From contig DMBA01000344.1 of NCBI GenBank assembly GCA_003446315.1, positions 4,945 to 17,932 on the forward strand: a DNA stretch of 12,988 bases, given 5' to 3'. Under the pieces are notes generated by a model. That model was not told the DNA's origin, made no database searches, and worked only from the letters and a program-made list of their open reading frames with translations. Position 1 is the stretch's first letter; every line of letters begins with the position of its first letter. Shown one piece after another: positions 7,288 to 12,988 of this stretch. Origin of the DNA: Ruminococcus sp. GTDB lineage: Bacteria > Bacillota > Clostridia > Oscillospirales > Ruminococcaceae. Both the position numbers and the translations under genes were made by a program.

Positions 7288-8931
7288 ATGATGCGAAAAG
7301 GCATATCAATTCTGACGGCTTTTGCGCTGCTGCTGCTGTTTTGCTGCGGCTGCGGGGAAGATGAAAATGTCATCAAGGGCGCAGGACATTCGTTTTCCTA
7401 TACGCTGGTGGGCAATCCGGATACACTGGATCCGCAGCTTGCCGTGAATGCCTCTGCACAGACGGTTCTGTGCAATCTGTTTGAGGGGCTGCTGGTCACC
7501 GGTGCAGACGGCAGTATCCGGAACGGTGTTGCCGAATCCTATGAGATCTCGGAAGACCGGAAACATTATACGTTTCATCTGCGGGAAAACAACTATTGGT
7601 ATCAGGCGATCGGGGAGAACGTCAGCTTTGATGCGGATGCAAAGATGAATGTCACGGCAGAGGACTTTGTATTTGCGTTTCAGCGGCTGTTTGATCCGGT
7701 TTATCATTCTGCCAATGCCGAGGCGTTTGCCTGCATCTCCAATGCGCGGGATATCATGAAGGGCATCATTTCACCGGAAAAGATCGGCGTGCATGCGGCT
7801 GACCGCTTTACGCTGGAATTTACGCTGGATTTCCCCAACAGCAATTTTCTCACGCTGCTGACGACGACCGCTGCGCTGCCTTGTAATGCGGCGTTTTTTG
7901 AGAGCACAAAGGGGCGTTACGGTCTGGATGAGGAATCCGTGATGGGCAACGGCAGCTTTGCCATGCAGCGCTGGCTCTATGACCCCTACGGAAAATATAA
8001 TGTGATCCAGCTTGTGCGCAATAAGCTGAATCATGAGGAGCACCGCGTCTTCCCGACCGATCTCAATTTTTATATCGAGGAAACGGACGGCGATGCAGCC
8101 CGCATCTTCACAGAGGGCAACACCGATTGCTATGTGAGCACCCAGAACAGCCTGATCGGGCGTGCGGATTATCATACGCAGCAGGCTTATACGATCACGC
8201 TGGGACTCATTGCAAATCCGGAATCGCATTTTGCCGATATCAACGTGCTTTCTGCGATGGCGCTGACGCTTGACCGCGGTCTGATCCCGACCGACCATCC
8301 GGATATCCAGCCGGCTGCGGGCATCCTGCCGCCCGGTGTGACGCTGCTCAATAAAAGCTGCCGCGAACTGATCGCAGATTCTGCATTTCAGGTTTATGAT
8401 CCGCCCGAAGCTGACCGGTTGTATCATAAGGCGCTGCGCAAACTGCGGATCTCGGAGCTGGAAGAATGCAGAATCATGGTCTGCGCCGGTATGATGGATT
8501 ATACGGTTTTGCTGGATCTGCTGGAAAAATGGGGCGCGGAGCTTGACCTGCATTTCCAGATCGAGGAAGTCACCGAAAGCGAATATGACAGCCGTCTGGC
8601 ATCCGGCGATTATGCAATGGCGCTGTATGCCGTCAGCGGCTCCACACAGGATGCATCTGCGGTGCTGGCACGCTTCCTCACCGATCCGCAGCTCCATTGC
8701 AGTCAGCAGAAAGAACTGCGTGCGCTGCTCGATCAGGCAGCAGCCGAACCGAATCTTGCAAACTGCGTGGAGATCTACCGGCAGGCAGAAGAAACCGTCC
8801 TTGCAGATTATTGCTTCCTGCCGCTGTTCTATAAGCAGCGCTATCTGATCTGCAAAAGCGGCGTTGCGGATGTGATCTTTAATCCGTTCAGCGGGCAGGT
8901 GCAGTTTACCGAAGCAAAATTTTTGAATTGA
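7288..8931 (+). CDS. Oligopeptide-type ABC transporter solute-binding lipoprotein (SBP_bac_5 family)
   Basis: This is an extracellular, membrane-tethered substrate-binding protein of the OppA/DppA class, which captures peptides or similar solutes for an ABC importer. The N-terminus has MRKG, a hydrophobic core and a cysteine-rich lipobox region (FCCGCGEDEN) with Cys22 as the likely lipidated residue. Family marks follow: YTLVGNPDTLDPQLAVNASAQTVLCNLFEGLL near the mature N-terminus, the FHLRENNYW-type strand, and TAEDFVFAFQRLFDP, the typical 'AxDFxxxxxR' block. The length of about 547 aa is normal. No permease or ATPase gene is adjacent, so its partners must be elsewhere and the substrate is unknown. 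Start: ATGs at 7273, 7288 and 7291 are in frame; GGTGGTG before 7288 favours one of the latter two. exoA starts 21 nt after its stop. Confidence 0.88.
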   Translation: MMRKGISILTAFALLLLFCCGCGEDENVIKGAGHSFSYTLVGNPDTLDPQLAVNASAQTVLCNLFEGLLVTGADGSIRNGVAESYEISEDRKHYTFHLRENNYWYQAIGENVSFDADAKMNVTAEDFVFAFQRLFDPVYHSANAEAFACISNARDIMKGIISPEKIGVHAADRFTLEFTLDFPNSNFLTLLTTTAALPCNAAFFESTKGRYGLDEESVMGNGSFAMQRWLYDPYGKYNVIQLVRNKLNHEEHRVFPTDLNFYIEETDGDAARIFTEGNTDCYVSTQNSLIGRADYHTQQAYTITLGLIANPESHFADINVLSAMALTLDRGLIPTDHPDIQPAAGILPPGVTLLNKSCRELIADSAFQVYDPPEADRLYHKALRKLRISELEECRIMVCAGMMDYTVLLDLLEKWGAELDLHFQIEEVTESEYDSRLASGDYAMALYAVSGSTQDASAVLARFLTDPQLHCSQQKELRALLDQAAAEPNLANCVEIYRQAEETVLADYCFLPLFYKQRYLICKSGVADVIFNPFSGQVQFTEAKFLN

Positions 8932-8952
8932 TGCAGATGAAGGATGTGCAAT

Positions 8953-9723
8953 ATGAAAGCGATAACATGGAATGTGAACGGGCTGAGAGCCTGCGAAAAG
9001 AAAGGATTTGCTGACTTTTTCAAAGATGCCGATGCCGATTTCTTCTGCATTCAGGAAACCAAGATGCAGGAAGATCAGCTTTCGGCGCTCAAATGGTCGG
9101 CTGCGGATGCCGGCTTCCATGCCTATTGGAACAGCGCGGAGAAAAAAGGCTATTCCGGCACGGCGGTCTTTGCAAAACAGGAGCCGCTGCGGGTCACAAA
9201 AGAGATGGAAACAGGCGGCGTTTCCAATGAGGGCAGAGTGCTGACGCTCGAATATCCCGCGTTTTATCTCGTGAATGCGTATGTCCCGAATGTGCGCCGC
9301 GATCTTGTCCGGATCCCGCTGCGGATGGAATGGGAAGACGCGCTGCGTGCACATTTATCGGCGCTGGATCAGGAAAAACCCGTGCTCTATTGCGGTGACC
9401 TGAACGTCGCACACCAGCCCATCGACCTGAAAAATGCAAAGTCCAATGAGGGCAATGCCGGCTATACGCAGGAAGAACGCGCCAAACTGACCGAGCTGCT
9501 CGCTGCCGGCTTTACGGACAGCTTCCGCTTCCTGTATCCCGACCGCACGGATGCCTATTCGTGGTGGTCTTATATGGGCAGGGCACGCGAGAAAAATGTC
9601 GGGTGGCGCATTGATTACTGGCTCGTATCCAACCGGATCGCACCGCAGATCCGCGATGTCATCATCCGCAGCGAGGTCATGGGCAGCGATCATTGTCCGG
9701 TGGAGCTGCTGATTGATCTCTGA
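8953..9723 (+). CDS. exoA: Exodeoxyribonuclease III / class II AP endonuclease (ExoA/XthA)
   Basis: This DNA repair enzyme cleaves the backbone 5' of abasic sites and removes blocked 3' ends, using a metal ion. The 256 residues match the exonuclease III (EEP) family from end to end: TWNVNGLRA (5-13) with Asn7, the metal ligand Glu35 in CIQETK, NAYVPN (108-113) with Tyr110, GDLNVAH (148-154) with Asp149 and Asn151, WWSY (204-207), GWRIDYWLVS (217-226) and the C-terminal GSDHCPV (244-250) with the Asp246-His247 pair. The ATG at 8953 is preceded by GAAGGA; a GTG at 8944 is in frame but less likely. It follows the lipoprotein gene closely and is probably co-transcribed with it, although the two functions are unrelated. 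Confidence 0.95.
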   Translation: MKAITWNVNGLRACEKKGFADFFKDADADFFCIQETKMQEDQLSALKWSAADAGFHAYWNSAEKKGYSGTAVFAKQEPLRVTKEMETGGVSNEGRVLTLEYPAFYLVNAYVPNVRRDLVRIPLRMEWEDALRAHLSALDQEKPVLYCGDLNVAHQPIDLKNAKSNEGNAGYTQEERAKLTELLAAGFTDSFRFLYPDRTDAYSWWSYMGRAREKNVGWRIDYWLVSNRIAPQIRDVIIRSEVMGSDHCPVELLIDL

Positions 9724-9774
9724 CCGCGCCGTTACAGAAAATTACGCTGATACAAGGAAAATAATCATATGAAA

Positions 9775-9817
9775 CGGCACCCGGAGTCTGTAAACAGCAT
9801 GCAGATTCCGGGTGCCG
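9775..9817 (+). terminator. Long hairpin downstream of exoA (probable terminator)
   Basis: CGGCACCCGGA (9775-9785) pairs perfectly with TCCGGGTGCCG (9807-9817). The stem continues through a G-T pair and TCTG/CAGA to 16 pairs, with an 11-nt loop. It lies 51 nt after the exoA stop. No T tract follows, so it is either a non-canonical terminator or an mRNA 3'-end stabiliser. Confidence 0.55.
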
Positions 9818-9830
9818 GTCTGTTCCGGCG

Positions 9831-9859
9831 GCATATTGCAGCACGTTCCCGCATATTGT
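9831..9859 (+). promoter_or_regulatory. Candidate sigma-E (mother-cell) promoter of yabPQ
   Basis: GCATATT (9831-9837) fits the sigma-E -35 consensus KMATATT in full. After 14 bp, CATATTGT (9852-9859) matches five of the eight positions of the -10 consensus CATACANT. Transcription would start near 9866, about 30 nt before the yabP ATG. yabP is a sigma-E target in B. subtilis, so the site fits its gene. The octamer GCATATTG occurs twice, 20 bp apart, in this stretch. Confidence 0.55.
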
Positions 9860-9896
9860 GAATCATCGGACAAATCCGGTGAAAGGGGAATCGAAA

Positions 9897-10196
9897 ATGG
9901 CTGATAACCAGAACGAAAAGGCTGCATATCCCGAAGCGCCCGTACATCATGCGATACTCGAAAACCGGGAAACGCTGCTGCTTTCCGGTGTCACGGAGAT
10001 CGTCAGCTTTGACGACCGGACGGTGATCCTGTGCACAATGTGCGGCGAACTTGCAGTGATGGGACGGGATCTGCAAATGCAGCAGCTCAGCACGGAATCC
10101 GGTGAAGTCCGGATCGAAGGCATGGTGCAGGCGCTCCGTTACGGCGACCGCGACCGCAGCCGGCAGATGAACCTGCTGGAAAGGCTGCTGCGATGA
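9897..10196 (+). CDS. yabP: Sporulation protein YabP
   Basis: YabP is a small mother-cell sporulation protein of the YabP/YqfC family; its biochemical role is not established. The 99 residues match the roughly 100 aa of B. subtilis YabP. HHAILENRETLLLSGVTEIVSFDDRTVILCTMCGELAVMGRDL (17-59) is the characteristic beta-rich family core, and the C-terminus (REGM/ALRY-like, about 70-99) is charged. Start: the ATG at 9897 has AAAGGGGA about 8 nt upstream. Its TGA overlaps the yabQ start codon as ATGA, so the two are translationally coupled. The order yabP-yabQ-divIC-yabR is the same as in Bacillus. Confidence 0.93.
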   Translation: MADNQNEKAAYPEAPVHHAILENRETLLLSGVTEIVSFDDRTVILCTMCGELAVMGRDLQMQQLSTESGEVRIEGMVQALRYGDRDRSRQMNLLERLLR

Positions 10197-10597
10197 TCGT
10201 CATTCCGGGCGTGCATCTGACGCTGCATGCAGAAACGATCCGGTTTTTAGGGAGCTGTCTGCTCGGCATCCCGATCGGGCTGCTGCTGGAATGCTTCCGG
10301 ACGCTGCGTGCATGTCTGCCGCATCATTGCATTGCCGTTTTCTTAGAAGATGCGCTGTTTTCATTCGGGATATGCTTTCTGCTCCAGTGCTATGCTTGGA
10401 TGTTTGCAGAGGATGTGCTGCGCTGGTATCACGCTGCCGGTGCGATGCTCGGTTTTGCAGTCTGGCTGCTGACGGTCGGGGCAGTCTGGCGGCGGATGCT
10501 GTGCCGGTTTCGCCGGTTCCGCAGAAAATTGTACATTGTTTTGGGCGGAAATACGAAAAAAAACATTCCTGCCGAAAAATTTGCCGAAAGCCCTTGA
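10193..10597 (+). CDS. yabQ: Sporulation membrane protein YabQ
   Basis: YabQ is a polytopic membrane protein of the mother cell that is needed for normal spore cortex formation in B. subtilis. The 134 residues show several hydrophobic segments, roughly 15-35, 48-72 and 80-100, and the family's GIPIGLLLECFRTLR block (25-39). A basic, arginine-rich cytosolic tail follows (WRRMLCRFRRFRRK, about 99-112). Its ATG overlaps the yabP stop codon. No strong ribosome site precedes it, which fits translational coupling. The last bases of the gene overlap the -35 box of the divIC promoter. Confidence 0.9.
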   Translation: MIVIPGVHLTLHAETIRFLGSCLLGIPIGLLLECFRTLRACLPHHCIAVFLEDALFSFGICFLLQCYAWMFAEDVLRWYHAAGAMLGFAVWLLTVGAVWRRMLCRFRRFRRKLYIVLGGNTKKNIPAEKFAESP

Positions 10598-10622
10598 CGA
10601 ATCCGCTTCTTTGCGGTATAAT
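10594..10622 (+). promoter_or_regulatory. Sigma-A type promoter of divIC
   Basis: TTGACG (10594-10599), 17 bp, then a perfect TATAAT (10617-10622). The -35 box contains the stop codon of yabQ. Transcription would start near 10629, about 75 nt before divIC. This gives divIC and yabR expression during growth, independent of the sporulation genes upstream. Confidence 0.8.
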
Positions 10623-10704
10623 GAAGTGTGGAGTTGCAGATGCATCTTCCGGAAAGAGAAGCAGCGGAATGGATCCGCAGTGTGCAGAACAGGGAGCGTT
10701 TGAC

Positions 10705-11031
10705 ATGGAACGAAATAAAGGTACACGGCGGGAAACCGCAAGATATCGCAGACAAGCGGTTTTTGACTGGGTCGTGGCAAGGCTTGTTGCGGTGATCCTG
10801 CTGATCGCCTGCATCATTTCCTTTGTCTCCACGCAGGCAACGCTGAATGAAAAACGGCAGGAGCTTGCGGATTTAGAGGAAGCGATCGAACAGGCAAAAG
10901 ATGAGCGTCTGGAACTGGAAAAATTTGTGGATGCGGATGACTTGAAGGGCTATATGGAAAAGGCTGCCATTGAGGATTTGAATTATGCTTATCCCAATGA
11001 GCGCCGCTTCTATGATACTTCAAGAAACTGA
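10705..11031 (+). CDS. divIC: Cell division protein DivIC (FtsB/DivIC septum formation initiator)
   Basis: DivIC is a single-pass membrane protein that, with FtsL and DivIB, links the cytosolic division ring to septal wall synthesis. The 108 residues have the expected layout: a basic cytosolic N-terminus (1-22), one membrane segment (about 23-43), a coiled coil outside the membrane with heptad-like Leu and charged residues (about 45-74), and a short C-terminal region containing the DLKGYMEKAAIEDL block (79-92) and YAYPNERRFYD, typical of the family. Start: the ATG at 10705 has GGGAG about 9 nt upstream; an ATG at 10669 is in frame but lacks one. It stands between yabQ and yabR, the conserved Firmicutes order, with its own promoter. 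Confidence 0.92.
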   Translation: MERNKGTRRETARYRRQAVFDWVVARLVAVILLIACIISFVSTQATLNEKRQELADLEEAIEQAKDERLELEKFVDADDLKGYMEKAAIEDLNYAYPNERRFYDTSRN

Positions 11032-11056
11032 TGCATGTATGGCAGAAAGGATCTAT

Positions 11057-11515
11057 ATGCAACTGGAAATCGGGCAGGTTTATGAGGGTAGTGTCAAAAA
11101 TATTGCACCATACGGCGCATTCGTTGAGGTGACGGATGCGGGCGGCAAGGACAGCGTCACGGGCATGGTGCATATTTCAGAGGTCGCAAACAGTTTTGTG
11201 CGGGATATTCATGATTTCCTGCATGAGAATGACCGGGTTCAGGTGAAGATGCTCGGCTTGAATCCGCAGGGGAAGATCAGCTTTTCGATCAAGCAGGCGA
11301 ATGCGGGTCAGCCGGAGCAGGAAAAGCAGGAGAAGCCGCAGCGCCGTTCGGCAGAGAAGCCAAAACCCCGCGTCTATGAGCCGAAGCGCTCTGTTCCGCA
11401 GTCGGAGATGAGCTTTGAGGATAAACTGCTGCACTTCAAGCAGGCGAGTGAGGAGAAGATCTGTGACCTCAAGCGCGGAAGCGAACGCAGAAGCGGTTCC
11501 AGAAGCAGACGCTGA
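11057..11515 (+). CDS. yabR: S1-domain RNA-binding protein YabR
   Basis: This protein of 152 residues has an N-terminal S1 RNA-binding domain (about 3-79): IGQVYEGSVKNIAPYGAFVEV, then VTGMVHISEVANSFVRDIHDFL and GKISFSIKQA. It closely resembles B. subtilis YabR and the related general stress protein 13. Such proteins associate with RNA or ribosomes, but their exact role is not settled. The second half (about 80-152) is polar and rich in Gln, Glu, Lys and Arg, likely disordered, and ends in a run of Arg and Ser; it includes a more ordered looking FEDKLLHFKQASEEK segment. The ATG at 11057 has AAAGGA at the right distance; an ATG at 11039 is also in frame. It follows divIC by 25 nt and ends the operon. 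Confidence 0.92.
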   Translation: MQLEIGQVYEGSVKNIAPYGAFVEVTDAGGKDSVTGMVHISEVANSFVRDIHDFLHENDRVQVKMLGLNPQGKISFSIKQANAGQPEQEKQEKPQRRSAEKPKPRVYEPKRSVPQSEMSFEDKLLHFKQASEEKICDLKRGSERRSGSRSRR

Positions 11516-11544
11516 ACCAGCCGCATCATCAATATGAGTCATGG

Positions 11545-11581
11545 AGCGCCGTGTATCGGGATGGTACACGGCGCTTTTTTT
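11545..11581 (+). terminator. Intrinsic terminator of the yabP-yabR cluster
   Basis: AGCGCCGTGTA (11545-11555) pairs perfectly with TACACGGCGCT (11565-11575) around a 9-nt loop and is followed by seven T residues. This is the clearest terminator in the window, 29 nt after the yabR stop. Confidence 0.93.
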
Positions 11582-11665
11582 ATGAAACCAAAGCTGCACC
11601 GATTCAGAAATGCGCGGCGAATCCCTCAATATATTTATACATAGAGCCCTAAACACGCATATAAA

Positions 11666-11710
11666 CGAAATACGTCACTTTCATCGTTTTCAGAAAGTGA
11701 CGTATTTTCG
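11666..11710 (-). terminator. Terminator of the tRNA Ser-Ala transcript
   Basis: A 15-bp perfect inverted repeat (11668-11682 with 11693-11707), extended by CG/CG past a bulged T, closes a 10-nt loop. Read on the minus strand it lies 11 nt beyond the CCA end of the tRNA-Ala gene and ends in ATTTCGTTTATAT. The stem base is A/T-rich, so it could also act in the other direction. Confidence 0.75.
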
Positions 11711-11721
11711 CGGGTTTTGAA

Positions 11722-11797
11722 TGGTGGAGCATACGGGATTCGAACCCGTGACCCCCACACTGCCAGTGTGGTGCGCTCCCAGCTGCGCTAATGCCCC
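11722..11797 (-). tRNA. tRNA-Ala (anticodon GGC)
   Basis: The reverse complement folds as a complete 76-nt cloverleaf with CCA encoded. The anticodon loop CTGGCAG gives GGC, reading GCC/GCU alanine codons. The acceptor stem (GGGGCAT with ATGCTCC) contains the G3-U70 pair that is the identity mark of alanine tRNA. The D stem is GCGC/GCGC and the T arm has TTCGAAT flanked by ACGGG and CCCGT. It follows tRNA-Ser after five bases and shares its transcript. Confidence 0.96.
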
Positions 11798-11802
11798 CTG
11801 TA

Positions 11803-11893
11803 TGGCGGAGATGGTGGGATTCGAACCCACGGAGCATTTTATTGCTCAAACGATTTCGAGTCGTTCTCGTTATGACCACTTCGATACATCTCC
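11803..11893 (-). tRNA. tRNA-Ser (anticodon CGA)
   Basis: The reverse complement is a 91-nt class II tRNA with encoded CCA and a long variable arm (GAGCA...TGCTC), as expected for serine. The anticodon loop CTCGAAA gives CGA, reading the UCG codon. The acceptor stem is GGAGATG with CATCTCC, the discriminator base is G, and the T arm has GTGGG and CCCAC around TTCGAAT. It is the first gene of a two-tRNA transcript. Confidence 0.95.
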
Positions 11894-11930
11894 GCGCATT
11901 ATCGTCGGGCAACTGGAACCCGACTCCCTC

Positions 11931-11959
11931 ATTATATCACATTCCGGCAAAAAAATCAA
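11931..11959 (-). promoter_or_regulatory. Sigma-A type promoter of the tRNA pair
   Basis: On the minus strand TTGATT (11954-11959), 17 bp, then a perfect TATAAT (11931-11936). The -10 lies 37 bp upstream of the tRNA-Ser 5' end. The leader contains a 6-bp hairpin (GTCGGG 11904-11909 with CCCGAC 11919-11924) that 5' processing would remove. Confidence 0.8.
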
Positions 11960-12002
11960 GAGGTTTTGTAAAAAAAAACTTGTGAAAAATGGAAAGAGTC
12001 TC

Positions 12003-12031
12003 TTGTAATTTTTCGTAAAGTATGCTATACT
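12003..12031 (+). promoter_or_regulatory. Extended -10 promoter of the glycoside hydrolase gene
   Basis: TTGTAA (12003-12008), 17 bp, then TATACT (12026-12031), preceded by TG one base upstream (TGCTATACT), the extended -10 form. Transcription would start near 12038, with a leader of about 50 nt. No catabolite-repression (cre) site was recognised by eye. Confidence 0.75.
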
Positions 12032-12040
12032 AATATATAG

Positions 12041-12066
12041 GAGTGCCAGATAGAATGAGCGCACTC
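12041..12066 (+). repeat. Hairpin at the 5' end of the glycoside hydrolase mRNA
   Basis: GAGTGC (12041-12046) pairs with GCACTC (12061-12066) over a 14-nt loop, right at the predicted transcript start and 9 nt before the AAGGAGGG ribosome site. Such 5' hairpins can protect mRNA from decay; this is an inference. Confidence 0.45.
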
Positions 12067-12089
12067 GAAAATTCAAGGAGGGTTTTTCT

Positions 12090-12988
12090 ATGGGGATTTT
12101 TGAAAAGAGGATCCGCAGGAAAGCAGCAGCGCTGCTGGCAGGCATCACGGCTGCCGCATCTCTGACTGCGGTACCGCAGCCGGTACAGGCGCTGGTCACC
12201 GATCCTGCGGGCGACTACGACAACTTCGCAAAGGCGCTGCAATATTCGCTGCATTTTTACGATGCGAATATGTGCGGGCCGGAAGTCGAAGACCACAGCC
12301 GTTTCAAGTGGCGTGCAAACTGTCATACATATGACGCTTATGTGCCGCTGAAACCGATGGACAAGAGCCTGCCGCTGAAAGAAATGGACGGCACCAATCT
12401 TTCTTCGGCGTTCATCGAGAAGTATCACGATATTCTCTGCACCGGTACAAAGCCGGATACCGTGGATGTTTCCGGCGGTTATCACGATGCAGGCGACCAT
12501 GTCAAATTCGGCTTGCCGGAAGCCTATGCCGGCAGCGTTGTCTCGTGGGGCTATTACGAATTCCCGCAGGCATATGTGGAATGCAAACAGGTCGAGCATG
12601 TGGAAACGATCATCCGGCACTTCTGCGATTACTTCATGCGCTGCACATTCCGCGATGAAAACGGCGATGTTGTGGCTTTCTGCTATCAGGTCGGTGACGG
12701 TGACGTTGACCACTCTTACTGGCAGCTCCCGCAGAATGATACGATGGTGCGGACAGCATGGTTCGCAACGGCGGATAATCCCACCACATGCAATGTATCC
12801 GAAACGGCAGCCTGCCTTGCGATCAATTACCTGAACTTCAAGGAATCCGATCCGGAATACGCAGAAAAGTGTCTGGATTATTCGCTGGCACTTTATAACT
12901 TTGCAACGAAAAACGATAAGGCGATTGCCGATACCGAGCAGGGCCCGAAGGGCTATTACGGTTCGACCAAATGGGAAGATGACTATAG
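12090..12988 (+). CDS. Secreted glycoside hydrolase family 9 cellulase (partial)
   Basis: This is a secreted endoglucanase-type enzyme that cleaves beta-1,4-glucan by an inverting mechanism. The gene runs off the window after 299 codons, so any carbohydrate-binding or dockerin module is not visible. A signal peptide is clear: basic KRIRRK (6-11), a hydrophobic core (12-28) and a likely cut after VQA (34). The mature part starts directly with the catalytic domain: ALQYSLHFYDANMCG (49-63), WRANCHTYD (74-82), and the GH9 signature GGYHDAGDHVKFGLPEA (129-145) with Asp133 and Asp136 as the expected base pair of acidic residues. VGDGDVDHSYW and SETAACLA are further family blocks. AAGGAGGG lies 7 nt before the ATG. 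Ten cysteines occur in the mature part so far. Close relatives are expected in cellulolytic Ruminococcus; dockerin or CBM content is unknown. Confidence 0.93.
   Translation, partial: MGIFEKRIRRKAAALLAGITAAASLTAVPQPVQALVTDPAGDYDNFAKALQYSLHFYDANMCGPEVEDHSRFKWRANCHTYDAYVPLKPMDKSLPLKEMDGTNLSSAFIEKYHDILCTGTKPDTVDVSGGYHDAGDHVKFGLPEAYAGSVVSWGYYEFPQAYVECKQVEHVETIIRHFCDYFMRCTFRDENGDVVAFCYQVGDGDVDHSYWQLPQNDTMVRTAWFATADNPTTCNVSETAACLAINYLNFKESDPEYAEKCLDYSLALYNFATKNDKAIADTEQGPKGYYGSTKWEDDY

Noticed and set aside
7771..9354. A 527-codon minus-strand open frame across the lipoprotein and exoA genes
   Set aside because: It spans two well-supported genes on the other strand and shows no recognisable domain.
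9831..9858. GCATATTG repeated twice, 20 bp apart
   Set aside because: Better explained as the two elements of a sigma-E-like promoter than as binding-site repeats.
11721..12008. Plus-strand open frame whose translation contains GFEPVT and VGFEPT
   Set aside because: This is the well-known artefact of translating the complement of tRNA T arms; both tRNAs are complete on the minus strand.
12055..12168. Short upstream open frame (ATG at 12055, about 37 codons) overlapping the cellulase start
   Set aside because: Its start is poorly placed relative to any ribosome site and it runs through the cellulase signal-peptide region in another frame. It may be chance; no recognisable product.
1..12988. 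Search by eye for CRISPR arrays, insertion sequences, att sites, toxin-antitoxin or phage genes
   Set aside because: No regular spaced repeats, transposase, integrase or small toxin-like gene pair was found; the window is densely filled with conserved genes.

Overview
The window looks like ordinary chromosome from an anaerobic, spore-forming Gram-positive bacterium of the Clostridia. A Ruminococcus-like cellulose degrader of moderately high GC is the best guess. The reasons are the sporulation genes (sigG, yabP, yabQ), strong AGGAGG-type ribosome binding sites, sigma-A type promoters, an acetate kinase, and a secreted family 9 glycoside hydrolase of the kind seen in Ruminococcus. The genus is an inference. 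No phage, transposon, CRISPR array or defence island was seen.

Layout. Positions 1-2265 (minus) hold the N-terminal 755 codons of an FtsK/SpoIIIE DNA translocase whose C-terminus lies outside the window. A 195-bp divergent region carries a sigma-A type promoter for it and a sigma-F/sigma-G-like promoter for sigG (2461-3237, plus). sigG meets a YigZ/IMPACT-family gene tail to tail with no intervening base. Upstream of yigZ on the same strand is tmcAL (tRNA-Met cytidine acetate ligase). Divergent from tmcAL is ackA (acetate kinase), with its own promoter and terminator. Then follow a cytidine deaminase with an unusual acidic N-terminal extension, an orphan solute-binding lipoprotein of the oligopeptide type, and exoA (exonuclease III family). 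A further hairpin separates these from the conserved cluster yabP-yabQ-divIC-yabR. The cluster ends in a textbook terminator. Next come two tRNA genes on the minus strand (Ser-CGA then Ala-GGC) with a promoter and a 15-bp hairpin terminator. Last is a family 9 glycoside hydrolase that runs off the window at 12988.

How the genes work together. Three themes recur. The first is spore development: the sigG gene, a SpoIIIE-like translocase, and yabPQ behind a sigma-E-like promoter. The second is growth and division: divIC has a strong promoter of its own, so it can be expressed apart from yabPQ. The third is acetate and nucleotide metabolism with tRNA function: ackA, tmcAL, the deaminase, and the two tRNAs. 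The regulatory DNA is the most informative part, because several promoters match specific sigma-factor consensus sequences and fit the genes they precede. I found no convincing undescribed system. The deaminase extension and the poly-aspartate linker of the translocase are the least explained protein features.
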